IMG/VR virus record: IMGVR_UViG_3300046321_000098 | Location: 1 to 64,000 of that record | From: a virus | Reading direction: 5' to 3' (one strand) | Length of the DNA: 64,000 nt | Part shown: positions 27,794 to 37,100 of the stretch, piece by piece | Layout: each line of letters begins with the position of its first letter | Position numbering within the stretch: the stretch's first letter is position 1 | Translations under genes and position numbers: made by a program | The notes under the pieces: model-generated | What the model was told of the DNA's origin: nothing | Database searches by the model: none | Seen by the model: the letters and a program-made list of their open reading frames with translations, nothing else

Positions 27794-28053
27794 ATGAAAC
27801 AGGGTATGAACTGTTTGGTTTTAAGGTGTCAATGACTGGAGGTATTACTTGGTTTGCTTCAATGATGCAGGGAATTGATTTAACACAGGTACTTGGTTTT
27901 GTGGCTTTAGTGGTAGGTGTGTTTATCCAAATCGTTTCACACATTAGGAATAAGAAAGCAGATGAACGTGCGAAGCAGCAACACACCCTTGAGATGAAAT
28001 TGTTAACTAAGCAACTGGAAGAACTGGAGGAGAAGGATGGACGCGAATCGTAA
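27790..28053 (+). CDS. Holin candidate
   Basis: 87 residues from ATG 27790. One clear membrane helix (VLGFVALVVGVFIQIVSHI), a shorter hydrophobic one near ITWFASMM, and a long charged C-terminal tail (NKKADERAKQQHTLEMK). Charged tails and overlap with the lysozyme gene (28037) are typical of phage holins. The best holin candidate of the three, but unproven. Confidence 0.6.
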   Translation: MNETGYELFGFKVSMTGGITWFASMMQGIDLTQVLGFVALVVGVFIQIVSHIRNKKADERAKQQHTLEMKLLTKQLEELEEKDGRES

Positions 28054-28570
28054 GTCGATAGCAGCACTGACCATTACTGCTGCTCTTCTGTTGGGCGTTT
28101 CTCAGCACGAAGGGTTTAGGGATACCGCTTACATTCCAATCAAAGGTGATGTACCGACTATTGGTTTTGGTAGTACCGTTCACCCTGATGGGACTCCTGT
28201 AAAACTTGGCGACACAATCTCAAGAAAGACAGCGGAGTCTTACCTGAAGGGTGATTTAGATAAGTTCAAGGTGGGGTTAATGAAATGCGTTAAAGCACCG
28301 TTGTACGAGAATGAGTTCAATGCTTATATGGAGTTAACCTACAACATCGGAGCGAGTGCTTTCTGTAATAGCTCTATTCCTCGTAAGTTAAATACGGGGC
28401 AGTACGAAGAAGCTTGTAAGACAATTTTACAGTTCAATAAGATGAGGGACACCTCTAAACCGATGGTGCGAAATGCTCAGGGTAAGATGGTTTATCAACT
28501 GAAAGTCATTAAAGGTCTTGACAATCGCCGCAAGAGTGAACACCGTGAATGCATAGGAGGGTCTGTATGA
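28037..28570 (+). CDS. SAR-type endolysin (GH24 lysozyme)
   Basis: 177 residues. N-terminal weakly hydrophobic Gly/Ala helix (AALTITAALLLGVS) fits a signal-arrest-release anchor, followed at once by the catalytic Glu25 in QHEGFRDTAY and the GDVPTIGFGST segment with Asp and Thr of the GH24 triad; the Asp lies a few residues later than in T4/P21 enzymes, a spacing seen in a common subgroup. It cleaves peptidoglycan glycan strands. It overlaps holin-like and spanin genes. Confidence 0.9.
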   Translation: MDANRKSIAALTITAALLLGVSQHEGFRDTAYIPIKGDVPTIGFGSTVHPDGTPVKLGDTISRKTAESYLKGDLDKFKVGLMKCVKAPLYENEFNAYMELTYNIGASAFCNSSIPRKLNTGQYEEACKTILQFNKMRDTSKPMVRNAQGKMVYQLKVIKGLDNRRKSEHRECIGGSV

Positions 28571-29085
28571 TACTAAATCCATTAAACGGTGTCTATGGTA
28601 GCTTGATAAAGTTTGGGCTTGTTGTTACCCTTCTAGCAGGGCTTTACGGGGGTTACAAATATCAACTACATAGTGCGTACAAAGAGGGCGTAACAGTGAC
28701 CCAAACACAGCACGAAGCTGAACGCCTAGCTGCTAATGAGGTCTTGCACTTGAAGAAACTAGCAGCAGATAAAGACCTTCAACGAGAATTAGAAAAACAA
28801 AGGATTAAGTACAATGAACAACTCGCTACTATTAACGCTAATGCTAACAGTCTCATTAACAGCCTGTCAGACCGCGCCAGTCGTCCAGAACCAAGCAGTT
28901 CAAGTGCAGATACCGTTGCAACAGAAAGTTCCAGAGGCGCTTACCCAAGCCAGCTTTTTAGAGAAGATGCAGCAGCTTTTATCAATCTCGCACGAGACGC
29001 TGAGGAAGTGAGATTAGCCCTTTTGCAATGTTACAAAGATTATGACACTGTAAAACAAGCTGTCGAATCCTTTAATCAGAAATAA
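28567..29085 (+). CDS. Rz: Inner-membrane spanin (Rz-like)
   Basis: 172 residues, ATGA overlap with endolysin. One N-terminal membrane helix (LIKFGLVVTLLAGLYGGY) and then a periplasmic coiled coil (EAERLAANEVLHLKKLAADKD), the i-spanin layout. A lipoprotein gene is nested in another frame at 28814-29011, the classic Rz/Rz1 arrangement, so together they would fuse inner and outer membranes at the last step of Gram-negative lysis. Confidence 0.88.
   Translation: MILNPLNGVYGSLIKFGLVVTLLAGLYGGYKYQLHSAYKEGVTVTQTQHEAERLAANEVLHLKKLAADKDLQRELEKQRIKYNEQLATINANANSLINSLSDRASRPEPSSSSADTVATESSRGAYPSQLFREDAAAFINLARDAEEVRLALLQCYKDYDTVKQAVESFNQK
28814..29011 (+). CDS. Rz1: Outer-membrane spanin lipoprotein (Rz1-like), nested in Rz
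   Basis: 65 residues in the +1 frame wholly inside Rz. Signal peptide ends in lipobox LTAC (Cys18), followed by a Pro/Gln-rich stretch (QTAPVVQNQAVQVQIPL) typical of o-spanins. The C-terminal part is more helical than in lambda Rz1. Nested position plus lipobox makes the call secure. Confidence 0.88.
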   Translation: MNNSLLLTLMLTVSLTACQTAPVVQNQAVQVQIPLQQKVPEALTQASFLEKMQQLLSISHETLRK

Positions 29086-29092
29086 GCCCCAC

Positions 29093-29124
29093 ACCCCATC
29101 GGCTCACACCTTTGGGGTATTTTT
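29093..29124 (+). terminator. Intrinsic terminator ending the late operon
   Basis: ACCCCA (29093-29098) pairs with TGGGGT (29113-29118), loop of 14 nt, then ATTTTT. It lies 8 nt after the spanin stop and just before a promoter, marking the end of the late transcription unit. Confidence 0.75.
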
Positions 29125-29167
29125 ACGCCTGTAGTTTTTACACAACAAAGTATTTTTGCCATAGTGC

Positions 29168-29210
29168 TTGCAAACCTAAATCTTGTGTGCTATACTTCGT
29201 TATCTAAACA
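29168..29210 (+). promoter_or_regulatory. Promoter plus conserved ATCTAAACA start region
   Basis: TTGCAA (29168-29173), 17-nt spacer, TATACT (29191-29196), then ATCTAAACA at 29202-29210, where transcription should begin. The same nonamer lies at 50964, 59285 and 63851, so it is probably a shared 5' mRNA end. It drives the accessory/replication genes from 29226. Confidence 0.7.
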
Positions 29211-29225
29211 ACATACAGGAGTAAA

Positions 29226-29621
29226 ATGATGAATTGGGACGACCGTAGAGATTTTAATGTGCTGTTAGGGCAAACACTTACAAGCGTAGAAATCAACGAT
29301 TTACGTGACGAGATTACATTCACAACAGATGAAGGTGTTGTCTATAAGATGCTGCACGATCAAGATTGTTGTGAGTCTGTCGATATTGAAGACATTTGTG
29401 GAGACTTAGAGGACTTAATTGGAACGCCTATTTTGGTTGTAGAAGAATCCTCTAGTAAAGAGTATCAGGCTCATCAGGTTAAATCAGGGGAGGAGTCCTT
29501 TACTTGGACTTTCTATAAACTTGCTACAATTAAAGGGTGGGTTGATATTCGTTGGTTTGGTTCAAGCAATGGGTACTATTCCGAAGGTGTGGACTTATAC
29601 GAGGTGACAAACGATGAGTGA
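29226..29621 (+). CDS. Conserved phage protein of unknown function (DUF7448-like)
   Basis: 131 residues. Characteristic [18 protein letters not shown], then [26 protein letters not shown] and a terminal [13 protein letters not shown]; this motif set recurs in small phage proteins whose role is unknown. The paired Cys in DCCE could bind metal. ATG at 29226 or 29229, leader AGGAGTAAA. First gene after the accessory promoter. Confidence 0.75.
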   Translation: MMNWDDRRDFNVLLGQTLTSVEINDLRDEITFTTDEGVVYKMLHDQDCCESVDIEDICGDLEDLIGTPILVVEESSSKEYQAHQVKSGEESFTWTFYKLATIKGWVDIRWFGSSNGYYSEGVDLYEVTNDE

Positions 29622-29751
29622 TTGCGAGAAATTCTATGCAGCAATCGTAGCCAAGTTAGGCGGTACAAGAAATTGGGAGCAATTGTCCCCAATGGAGCAG
29701 CATAACTTCGTGCAGGCTTTGAACATCATTTTACAGGTCTGTAGCCAATGA
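29614..29751 (+). CDS. Small protein, unknown
   Basis: 45 residues. ATG 29614 overlaps the upstream gene and ends in an ATGA overlap with the next. Sequence has [14 protein letters not shown] and [20 protein letters not shown], a compact helical protein. Support is the coupling on both sides and protein-like composition. Confidence 0.6.
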   Translation: MSDCEKFYAAIVAKLGGTRNWEQLSPMEQHNFVQALNIILQVCSQ

Positions 29752-29894
29752 TAGATTTTAAGAACTTAACCCACGAAGAACTAGTCAAAGTAGTGGAGGC
29801 ATTAGCTGGTGAGCTTGGTGTTTACTTTGATAAACATACTCTTATCAATGGAGAGTATGTTATAACCCTTCACCGTTACACAGACTCAGATTAA
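29748..29894 (+). CDS. Small protein, unknown
   Basis: 48 residues, ATGA overlap with 29614-29751. Begins [19 protein letters not shown] and ends HRYTDSD; acidic, one helix plus a short strand pair. The methyltransferase gene follows 8 nt later. No family recognised. Confidence 0.55.
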   Translation: MIDFKNLTHEELVKVVEALAGELGVYFDKHTLINGEYVITLHRYTDSD

Positions 29895-29902
29895 GGCTAC
29901 AA

Positions 29903-30417
29903 ATGACAAAAGTAAAAACAGGCTTCACACACGAATCACAAGCAGCTAAGAGTGTTGAGTGGTACACACCTCCAAGTATATTTCAAGGGTTAAGCACACA
30001 ATTTTCAATGGACACATGCGCTCCAGAGGGGGGTCTACCTTGGATTCCAGCCTTGCACTCACTATCTGTCAAGGATAATGGTTTAACTGCGCCTTGGTAC
30101 GGTTTTGTGTGGTGTAATCCGCCATACGGAAAAGAGACACCTTTGTGGTTGAAAAAGATGCTGGAGCACAACAACGGTATTGCTTTAGTATTTAGCAGGA
30201 CTGATTGCAAATGGTTTTACGATTATGTGGTAAAAGCAGGTGCTGTGTTATTCCTAAAGGACGAGTAAAGTTCGTAGATGGTAACGGTGACTCTGGAAAC
30301 AGTGGAGCAGGTAACGGGAGTATGTTAGTTGCTTACGGCGAAGAGGCTAAGGAAGTTTTAGAAAGGTGCAGCCTTCGGGGTGCTTTATATTATCCAACTA
30401 AGGAGAATCAAATATGA
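29903..30417 (+). pseudogene. dam: Phage Dam-type adenine methyltransferase, split by a frameshift
   Basis: First part (29903-30268): SVEWYTPPSIF, MDTCAPEG, catalytic motif IV as NPPYG (Asn72), ending AGAVLFLKDE and stop. The second part is in the -1 frame and continues the same protein: PKGRVKFVDGNG, then SMLVAYGEEA and ALYYPTKENQI, stop 30415-30417. The join lies at 30253-30260 (CCTAAAGG). Loss of one base, for example an A, would explain it. An intact enzyme of about 170 residues would methylate adenine, perhaps for restriction evasion. Mutation, sequencing error or recoding cannot be told apart here. Confidence 0.8.
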
Positions 30418-30707
30418 CAAACAAACCTGACCACAACCTCCCACAACAGATTAGTCTTCGCTATGCTATTCCAAACAGGTATCTTGATCGTTCCCTTAGT
30501 TTTAGTAAGGCTGAGGCAGTCAGAAAGTTGGAGTTTCAATTGGCACATTGTCTGACAGGGGATATGTTTTCTGAGCGACAAAGTTTTGACCAAACAACAG
30601 TTTTTGAATTGAATGGTTACTTTGTAACACCTCAAGCACTTGAAAAACTTGTGCAAGATAGGGTACATAAGGTACAATGTGGCTACCCTATTGTGGCTTT
30701 TTATTAA
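30414..30707 (+). CDS. Hypothetical protein
   Basis: 97 residues, ATGA overlap with the methyltransferase remainder. Motifs: NLPQQISLRYAIPNRYLD, AEAVRKLEFQLAHCL and FELNGYFVTPQALEKLV. Mixed alpha/beta, no membrane segment. Ends 10 nt before a small lipoprotein gene. Function unknown. Confidence 0.65.
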   Translation: MTNKPDHNLPQQISLRYAIPNRYLDRSLSFSKAEAVRKLEFQLAHCLTGDMFSERQSFDQTTVFELNGYFVTPQALEKLVQDRVHKVQCGYPIVAFY

Positions 30708-30717
30708 GGAGAGAAAA

Positions 30718-30912
30718 ATGAAGAAATATCTTATAGCAGCAGTAATTATGTTTTCATTAATAGGTTGCTTCCATCAAACAATAAACTCAAACGACATCCA
30801 CCGAGCACAGACTTTTTATTTAGAGAAAGGTCTACAGGTTGTGCAAATCAAGGCAGTTTTCGGAGGTACAGAGACTGTGACCTGTTCGGACGACAAGGAG
30901 AGTCAAATATGA
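30718..30912 (+). CDS. Small lipoprotein
   Basis: 64 residues. MKKYLIAAVIMFSLIGC is a lipoprotein signal with lipobox LIGC (Cys17); the mature part has VVQIKAVFGGTETVTCSDD with one more Cys. Leader AAGGAGAGAAAA. Phage lipoproteins of this size can act in superinfection exclusion, but nothing here proves it. Confidence 0.7.
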   Translation: MKKYLIAAVIMFSLIGCFHQTINSNDIHRAQTFYLEKGLQVVQIKAVFGGTETVTCSDDKESQI

Positions 30913-31280
30913 TAGTCTTAATTAAACACCTCATCCCCTTTGTTGAGAGGAGACTTTGTGCCTTACTTCGTCAAATAGAAGAGGACGTAGTGGAAAATTT
31001 AAAACTTGAAAAAGAGTTTAATGATAAGTTCTTTAATAAGCTACTTAACAATAAGTACCAGTCAAATAAGTATCCCTGGAGTAAATCGCCATCACAGGAT
31101 TTTAAGGATACACTGACTTTTCTGAGAGGAATGGTTTACCACTCAAATAATAATATTAAGGATACAGTAAACCTTGGTGAGTTTTGTTCAAGGTACAGTT
31201 CTATGTACTCATCAATTGAAGCTGCTATCCTGACACAACACGCAGGGGATTACTCGATAAAGGAGAAGACGAATGATTAA
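30909..31280 (+). CDS. Hypothetical helical protein
   Basis: 123 residues from ATG 30909 (ATGA overlap). Helical, charged: HLIPFVERRLCALLRQIEED, then KFFNKLLNNKYQSNKYPW and SMYSSIEAAILTQHAG. No motif recognised. Overlaps the next gene by 8 nt. Confidence 0.6.
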   Translation: MIVLIKHLIPFVERRLCALLRQIEEDVVENLKLEKEFNDKFFNKLLNNKYQSNKYPWSKSPSQDFKDTLTFLRGMVYHSNNNIKDTVNLGEFCSRYSSMYSSIEAAILTQHAGDYSIKEKTND

Positions 31281-31539
31281 GATTACCCCCCTCACAAAAG
31301 AACGAATCAAGAAGTTCAACGTATTTGGTGCTGATGTGTCAATTGGTTTTGCTAAGTACGTCCTTGAGAAAGCAACGCTACGAGCTTGTTATACAATAGG
31401 TGTAGGATGGCACTCGCAACCTATTAACTACCTCTACGACCACGAAGAACTTGATGGTATAATCACGCATAGATTTATTTTGTGGCGTGTAAAGATTGAG
31501 GTTAAGACTGCGATAGAATATACTTATTCGTTTACTTAA
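31273..31539 (+). CDS. Hypothetical protein
   Basis: 88 residues. Begins MIKITPLTKERIKKFN and contains CYTIGVGWHSQPINYLYDHEE; beta-rich C-terminus (RFILWRVKIEVK). Start overlaps the upstream gene. Function not recognised. Confidence 0.6.
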   Translation: MIKITPLTKERIKKFNVFGADVSIGFAKYVLEKATLRACYTIGVGWHSQPINYLYDHEELDGIITHRFILWRVKIEVKTAIEYTYSFT

Positions 31540-31548
31540 AGGAGAGAT

Positions 31549-31947
31549 ATGGAAGAAGTTCTTTATAAAAAAGTAGGCAAGAAGTACATCCCTGTTCGGC
31601 AAACATTCGGCGCTTATGCTTTACCGACAATGAAGTTAGGGTCTTTTGTTTTGACTTACGCTTATACCGATGGTGGGCAATCTTACACTTATGAAGTCAC
31701 TCCAGATACTGCTTCATTTATTGCAGCATCAAAGGTGGCACAAAAAGCAATGGAAGAAGTCATTCAAGAGAAGTGTAGATATGTACCTGAGCGCGTTAAG
31801 TTCACAAAGAAGCAGCAAGCTATTATGGAGGACTTTCAAAATCAGATGTTCAAGGCTGGTGGTAACATGCCTACATGGTGGACAAGTGCTTCAGGATACG
31901 AGATAGCTCAAGCAGGTATTGATGCTGTGCGGAATTATAAACCATAA
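31549..31947 (+). CDS. Hypothetical protein upstream of primase-helicase
   Basis: 132 residues after AAGGAGAGAT. N-terminal strands (YKKVGKKYIPVRQTF, MKLGSFVLTYAY), a helix with KVAQKAMEEVIQEKCRY and a C-terminal MPTWWTSASGYEIAQAGIDA. Small basic/acidic mix, possibly a replication accessory by position only. Confidence 0.6.
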   Translation: MEEVLYKKVGKKYIPVRQTFGAYALPTMKLGSFVLTYAYTDGGQSYTYEVTPDTASFIAASKVAQKAMEEVIQEKCRYVPERVKFTKKQQAIMEDFQNQMFKAGGNMPTWWTSASGYEIAQAGIDAVRNYKP

Positions 31948-31954
31948 GGAAATT

Positions 31955-33613
31955 ATGACATACAATACAAAGGGTAAAATGAAAAAAGAAGATAATTATG
32001 TAGCAAAAGAAAAGGTAACAGAAGTTGAGAAATTTCCAATCCTTGAGTGCAAAGAACGGGGGATTCGTCAAGAGACTTTAGACATCTTTGGAGTACGGGC
32101 AGGTCTTTCTCAGGTTGATGGAAAAACTGTAGAGGCTTACTATTTCCCTTCCTTCAATAAGAAGGGGAAAATTGTTGGTTACATGAAACAGGACTTGACT
32201 AAATCCAAAGATGAAAAAGGTCACTGGTCTGCTGTTGGGTCAGTCTCTCTAAATAACAAATTGTTTGGGCAAGATGTTGCTGAAACCGTAGGACGAAAGC
32301 GGAATAATCTGGTTGTTACTGAGGGACAGTGGGATACTCTTTCTGTTTATCAATCAATGGTTGACAGTGTAAAAGGTACACCCTATAGCGGTATTGAACC
32401 TTTTGTTTGCAGTATTCCCCTTGGTACAGGTAATGCTGTAGAGGCACTGCTACACAACGAGGATTTTGCTAAATCTTTTACAGGATTGACTATCTTTTTT
32501 GATGATGATTATTGCACACCTGCTGAGGCTAAAAAGGGTATTTTAAAAGGGCATGAGGCGCGTGAAGCTGTAGCCAATGCCTTCGTAGGGTCTAAGCTTT
32601 CTTTGTTCACTGTGTACCCATCTAAGGGATACAAAGATGCTTCTGACTACATGCAGAATGAGGACTCAAAACTTCTAGCTAAGGATGTATCTTTTAACAA
32701 GAAATCCTTTAGTGCCGAAAAGATTGTGAAAGCTTCAGACATATCCGTTGATGAATTGATTGCACCACGTCCAGAAGGTGTGTATGTAGATAGTTTCCCT
32801 CTCTTGATGGAGAAGATACACGGCTTCCGTAAACGAGAGTTGGTACTATTGACAAGTCCCAGTGGTGTCGGTAAATCAACGGTTACATCTTTCTTTGCAA
32901 ATGCTTTTGTGGAGAAGGGTGAAAAAGTTGGAATGATTTACCTTGAAGAAACAAAGGTTGAAACACTTCAACGTGTTATTGCAAGTAAACTAAAAGTGAA
33001 CTACTTGAAGTTTAAAAACAACCCCTTGAGCCTAGCCACACGAGAACAAATTGAACAAGCAAAACGTGAAGTTGACGAAGGTGATAAACTTGTTATGCTT
33101 GACCACTTTGGGTCTTTACCTATCAGTCAGTTGATGCAAAAAATTAAACACATGCATTTTGTAGAAGGATGTAATTATATTTTACTTGACCATCTTTCTG
33201 TGGTAATATCAGGTTCTGATATTGCAAACGAACGTAAGGAACTGGATATTGTTATGACCGAGCTTGCCGCATTCTGTGCAGCTAATGATGTTTGCATTAT
33301 TGCAGTATCGCACATTAACCGTGATTCGATTTCAGACCAATTGAAACCTAAGAAGGGTGAAGAAGATAAGCCTTTTTGGATTCGGGTGGGAAAAGAAAGT
33401 ATGAGGGGAAGTGCCTCTTTAGAGCAACTGAGCTTTATTGTGTTAGCATTAGAGCCTGAGATTATGCCTAACCGTAAACGAGGAAGAGTGCGCTTAGTTG
33501 TACTGAAGAACCGTCCTTGGGGTTTCTTGGGGCAGTGTGACACATTCTCAGTTGACGATAACACATGGGAAGTTGTTCTTTCAGATTTGGAAGAGGAACA
33601 GAAAGGGTTTTAA
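31955..33613 (+). CDS. TOPRIM primase / DnaB-like helicase (T7 gp4/Twinkle type)
   Basis: 552 residues from ATG 31955 (leader ATAAGGAAATT). TOPRIM motifs: VTEGQWD (Glu123) and FFDDD (from Asp183). RecA-like helicase: Walker A SPSGVGKST (Lys307), Walker B-like YILLDHLSV, VSHINRDS and the KESMRGSASLEQLS segment typical of hexameric DnaB-like helicases. No N-terminal zinc-binding primase domain is present, unlike full-length T7 gp4. It would unwind the fork for the polymerase at 34128. The stop overlaps the next ATG (TAATG). Confidence 0.92.
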   Translation: MTYNTKGKMKKEDNYVAKEKVTEVEKFPILECKERGIRQETLDIFGVRAGLSQVDGKTVEAYYFPSFNKKGKIVGYMKQDLTKSKDEKGHWSAVGSVSLNNKLFGQDVAETVGRKRNNLVVTEGQWDTLSVYQSMVDSVKGTPYSGIEPFVCSIPLGTGNAVEALLHNEDFAKSFTGLTIFFDDDYCTPAEAKKGILKGHEAREAVANAFVGSKLSLFTVYPSKGYKDASDYMQNEDSKLLAKDVSFNKKSFSAEKIVKASDISVDELIAPRPEGVYVDSFPLLMEKIHGFRKRELVLLTSPSGVGKSTVTSFFANAFVEKGEKVGMIYLEETKVETLQRVIASKLKVNYLKFKNNPLSLATREQIEQAKREVDEGDKLVMLDHFGSLPISQLMQKIKHMHFVEGCNYILLDHLSVVISGSDIANERKELDIVMTELAAFCAANDVCIIAVSHINRDSISDQLKPKKGEEDKPFWIRVGKESMRGSASLEQLSFIVLALEPEIMPNRKRGRVRLVVLKNRPWGFLGQCDTFSVDDNTWEVVLSDLEEEQKGF

Positions 33614-34128
33614 TGGGTAAAGTTTTAACACAAGAGTACTTGAAAGAGATATTAGAGTATAATCCTGAGAGTGGATTGTTTATTTGGAAGGTGCGAAAGT
33701 CTCGCCGATCTGCCATCGGCTCTGGTGCAGGAACTAGAAGTAAGAAGGGGTACTTCAGTATTTCTATTGATTCAAAAGTTTACCGCAGTCATCGTTTAGC
33801 TTGGTTATACGTTTATGGAAAGTTCCCTGAGAACGGGATTGACCATATCAACGGAAATCCATCTGATAATTCGATACATAACTTACGGATTGCAAGTCAG
33901 CAGAGCAATAATAAGAACGTAACAACAAGGTGCAACAATAGTTCTGGTTATAAGGGTGTGAGTTTTGATAAGAACACAGGTAAATGGAAAGCTCAGGCGC
34001 AAGTGAATGGTAAGAAAAAACATCTAGGGTTGTTTACAACTCCAGAAGAGGCTTCAGTGGTGTATAACGAGTATACAAAGGAGCACTTTAAAGAGTTCTA
34101 TAGGAATACTATAAATAAAGGAAAATAA
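33613..34128 (+). CDS. Free-standing HNH endonuclease between helicase and polymerase
   Basis: 171 residues. Leader in AAAGGGTTTTAATG, so the start shares bases with the helicase stop, and its own stop overlaps the polymerase ATG (TAATG). HNH core: SHRLAWLYVYG, IDHINGNPSDN and NLRIASQQSNN. AP2-like C-terminus: GYKGVSFDKNTGKW and HLGLFTTPEEASVVYN. Clean overlaps on both sides suggest an old, well-fitted insertion. The adjacent polymerase also holds an intein. Confidence 0.93.
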   Translation: MGKVLTQEYLKEILEYNPESGLFIWKVRKSRRSAIGSGAGTRSKKGYFSISIDSKVYRSHRLAWLYVYGKFPENGIDHINGNPSDNSIHNLRIASQQSNNKNVTTRCNNSSGYKGVSFDKNTGKWKAQAQVNGKKKHLGLFTTPEEASVVYNEYTKEHFKEFYRNTINKGK

Positions 34129-37100
34129 TGATTTTAAACGGATGGTGCTTTGACTGTGAAGCAGATAATTTATACCTTCAAGCTAAGAAAATTTGGTACA
34201 TCCGTCTTAAATCCTTAGACGGAACCCGTAGCCTAGCACTGCACCCTTTCAGGTCTTCCAAGGATGAAATCTACAATCAATTTATGGAATGGGTGGACTC
34301 TTTTGAAGACGGTGCTCACGTTGTATTCTTTAACGGACTTGGTTATGACTTATGGCTTATTTGGAAACTGCTAGATATTCAACCTCGTGTTGGGAAGCAA
34401 GGTAAGGACTGGATTGAGGACAAGCACGTCCAATTCATCGACGGTTATGTGCTGAGCATGTACCTCAACCCAAACAACCCTAGGCACTCCCTAGGTGCCC
34501 TATCAGGTTCTGAAAGTGATGATGGTAAGATTGATTACCGTAACAGTCTAATCAAGGCTGGTGCGATGACGGGCTTAGAGCCAAAAGGTCACGAGTTCTC
34601 GTTCTACCACCCTCTCACAGAGCCGTACTGTGACCGAGACGTTGATGCTACCATTCGTGTTGTAAAAGACTTATGGAAGCAGGCTCAAGGTATGTACGGT
34701 GAATCATGGCTTCATCCTAGCTTTCGACAGATGCAAAAAGATTACTGGCTGTACAGCGCACAAGCCTACACTGGTGTCAAATTTGATATAAACAAGGCTA
34801 AGGAATTAGTCATCCATATCGAACAAGAAATGAAGGTACTTAAAGACTACGTAGACCCGTTACTACCATCCAGACCACTGAAGACTGCTGAGTTGAGTTA
34901 CTACAAGCAACCAGCGAAGCCTTTCTCCAAGTCAGGTGAAATATCGTCAAGCATGGAGAAGTTCTTAGTTAAGCACAACGCAACATTAGTTGACCGAATC
35001 ATTACAGCTTATGGCGAGTCCGTGCCTGTTGAGTCCAACGCAGTTTTACCTGTTAAGCTTCCGATGGAAATTGACGACAACGTAGAATTGAAGCAATACT
35101 TCCTAGATAACGGGTGGATACCTAGTGATGATTACTGGAATCATAAAAAAGGTACTGACGGTAAACCAGAGCGAGATGCGAACAATAAGTTTACTAGAAC
35201 TACTCCTAAAATCAATCACGCTGGAAAAATTTGCCCTAATTTACTAAAGCTTGATGGGGACGTGCCGAAGAAAGTTGTTAAGTTTCTAAGCTACCGAAAC
35301 CGATTAGGTGTTGTCACTGGTTGGTTGAACAACTGGAGACTTGAGTTTGATGGTAGACTCAGTGCTGAGATTTCAGGCTATGCTCCAACCTCAAGGGTTA
35401 AGCATAAGTTAGTTGTCAATGTACCAAAGGCTGCAGATGATGTGTTGCTTGGTCACGAGATGAGGGAGTTATTCTGTGTAGATAAGGGTAACTGGTACAT
35501 TGGAACAGACGCTTCTGCTCTTGAAAATCGTACCCTTGCTGGGTACACCTACAAGTACGACAACGGGGAGTTTGCAAGAGTTCAATTAGAGGGTGACCCA
35601 CATTGCTACTCAGAAGATACTGAGATTTTAACACCTAATGGTTGGTCTACTTTTGGTAATCTAACTAAAGGGGAGAAGGTTGCACAGTGGGATAACGGTG
35701 AGATTTCATTTGTTAAGCCAAGCCGTGTTATCTGGCAAGATTACGAAGGAGAAATGGTAAGTCTATCAGGTATGGCTGTTGATTTCCTTGTCACACCTAA
35801 TCATAGAGTACTTGTAACAAACGTAAAAAGCGGGAAAAGCAAGGTAAAACTAGCACATACACTGCACAATCGAAACTCTAATTGGAGATTGCCCACTCAC
35901 GGATTAACAACCTCTAAGGGTCTAGAACTGTCGAACGATGAAATCAGATTTATTGTTGCTCTACAAGCTGACGGTAGTATGAGTAAAACTGCTTTCAGGT
36001 TCGAGTTTGTAAAAGATAGGAAAATAGTTAGGATGCGGAATATTCTGTGCAACTTAGGTATACCTTATACAGAGTCCACTGGTAAAAGTAATACAACTAC
36101 TCGCTTTTACGTGAAGCATGTTGACGCAGGTTTTGTGTTCAAGGGTATAACTATTAATAAAGTATTCTCTAACTTGTTGCTAGGAATGTCTCTAATGCAG
36201 TGTGAGACCTTCATCGAGGAGATTAGGCACTGGGACGGTACTACACTGAGAAGTGGTGACACCGTTTTAGATACGACCTGCGAGGAGAGCTGTGACATGG
36301 TTGCAACTATTGCAGCCCTAGTGGGTAGAAAATCGCGCAGGTCTGTGTTTGACAAACGAGGTGGTTTTGGTGACTGTACAATTCATAGGTGTTATATCTC
36401 TAAGGACAGTTCTTCGATAGGTGCTGCTGTACTTGGAACAAGTATAAAAGCAGTTGAGTATAAGGGTAAGATTGGTTGTGTCAGTGTTCCAAGTACATTC
36501 GTGGTTGTGAGGAGGAATGGTAAAATTCTAATCTCTGGTAATACTTTCAATGCTTTTGCCTTCTTCCCTCACTTGTTGAAGAAGTTTGATACTGATAACC
36601 AAGAGAATAAAGAGAACCCTGAGTTCAAACCTTGGCGAAACAAGGCTAAGACTGGTGCATACCTACTAGCCTTTGGTGGTGGCGCACCTAAGCTTGCCTC
36701 AAGCCTCGGATTATCTAAATCCGATGGTCAAGCTGCTTTTAATAACTACTGGGAGAAGAATAAAGGTCTTGGGTTACTGAAGAAAGCAGTAGAGGGTTAC
36801 TACGACACTACAGGGAATAAGAAATACATTCCTGCAATTGATGGTAGGATTGTTTCGGTACGAGGTAAAAATGTTTTACTATCCTGCCTTGGGCAAGGAT
36901 GTGGAGCAATTGCTATGTCCTATGCAGGTTGCTTAATGGATAATTGGCTAGGAGACTTCTACCTCGACGAATTAGGCAGACCTTACTACGATGTTGATGG
37001 ATACAAGATAAGACGTATATCCTTCTTCCACGACGAATATTCTTGGGAAGTTGAAGACGGCGCACAAGACAGGATTAGGGAGTTAAGTGTAAAAGGTATT

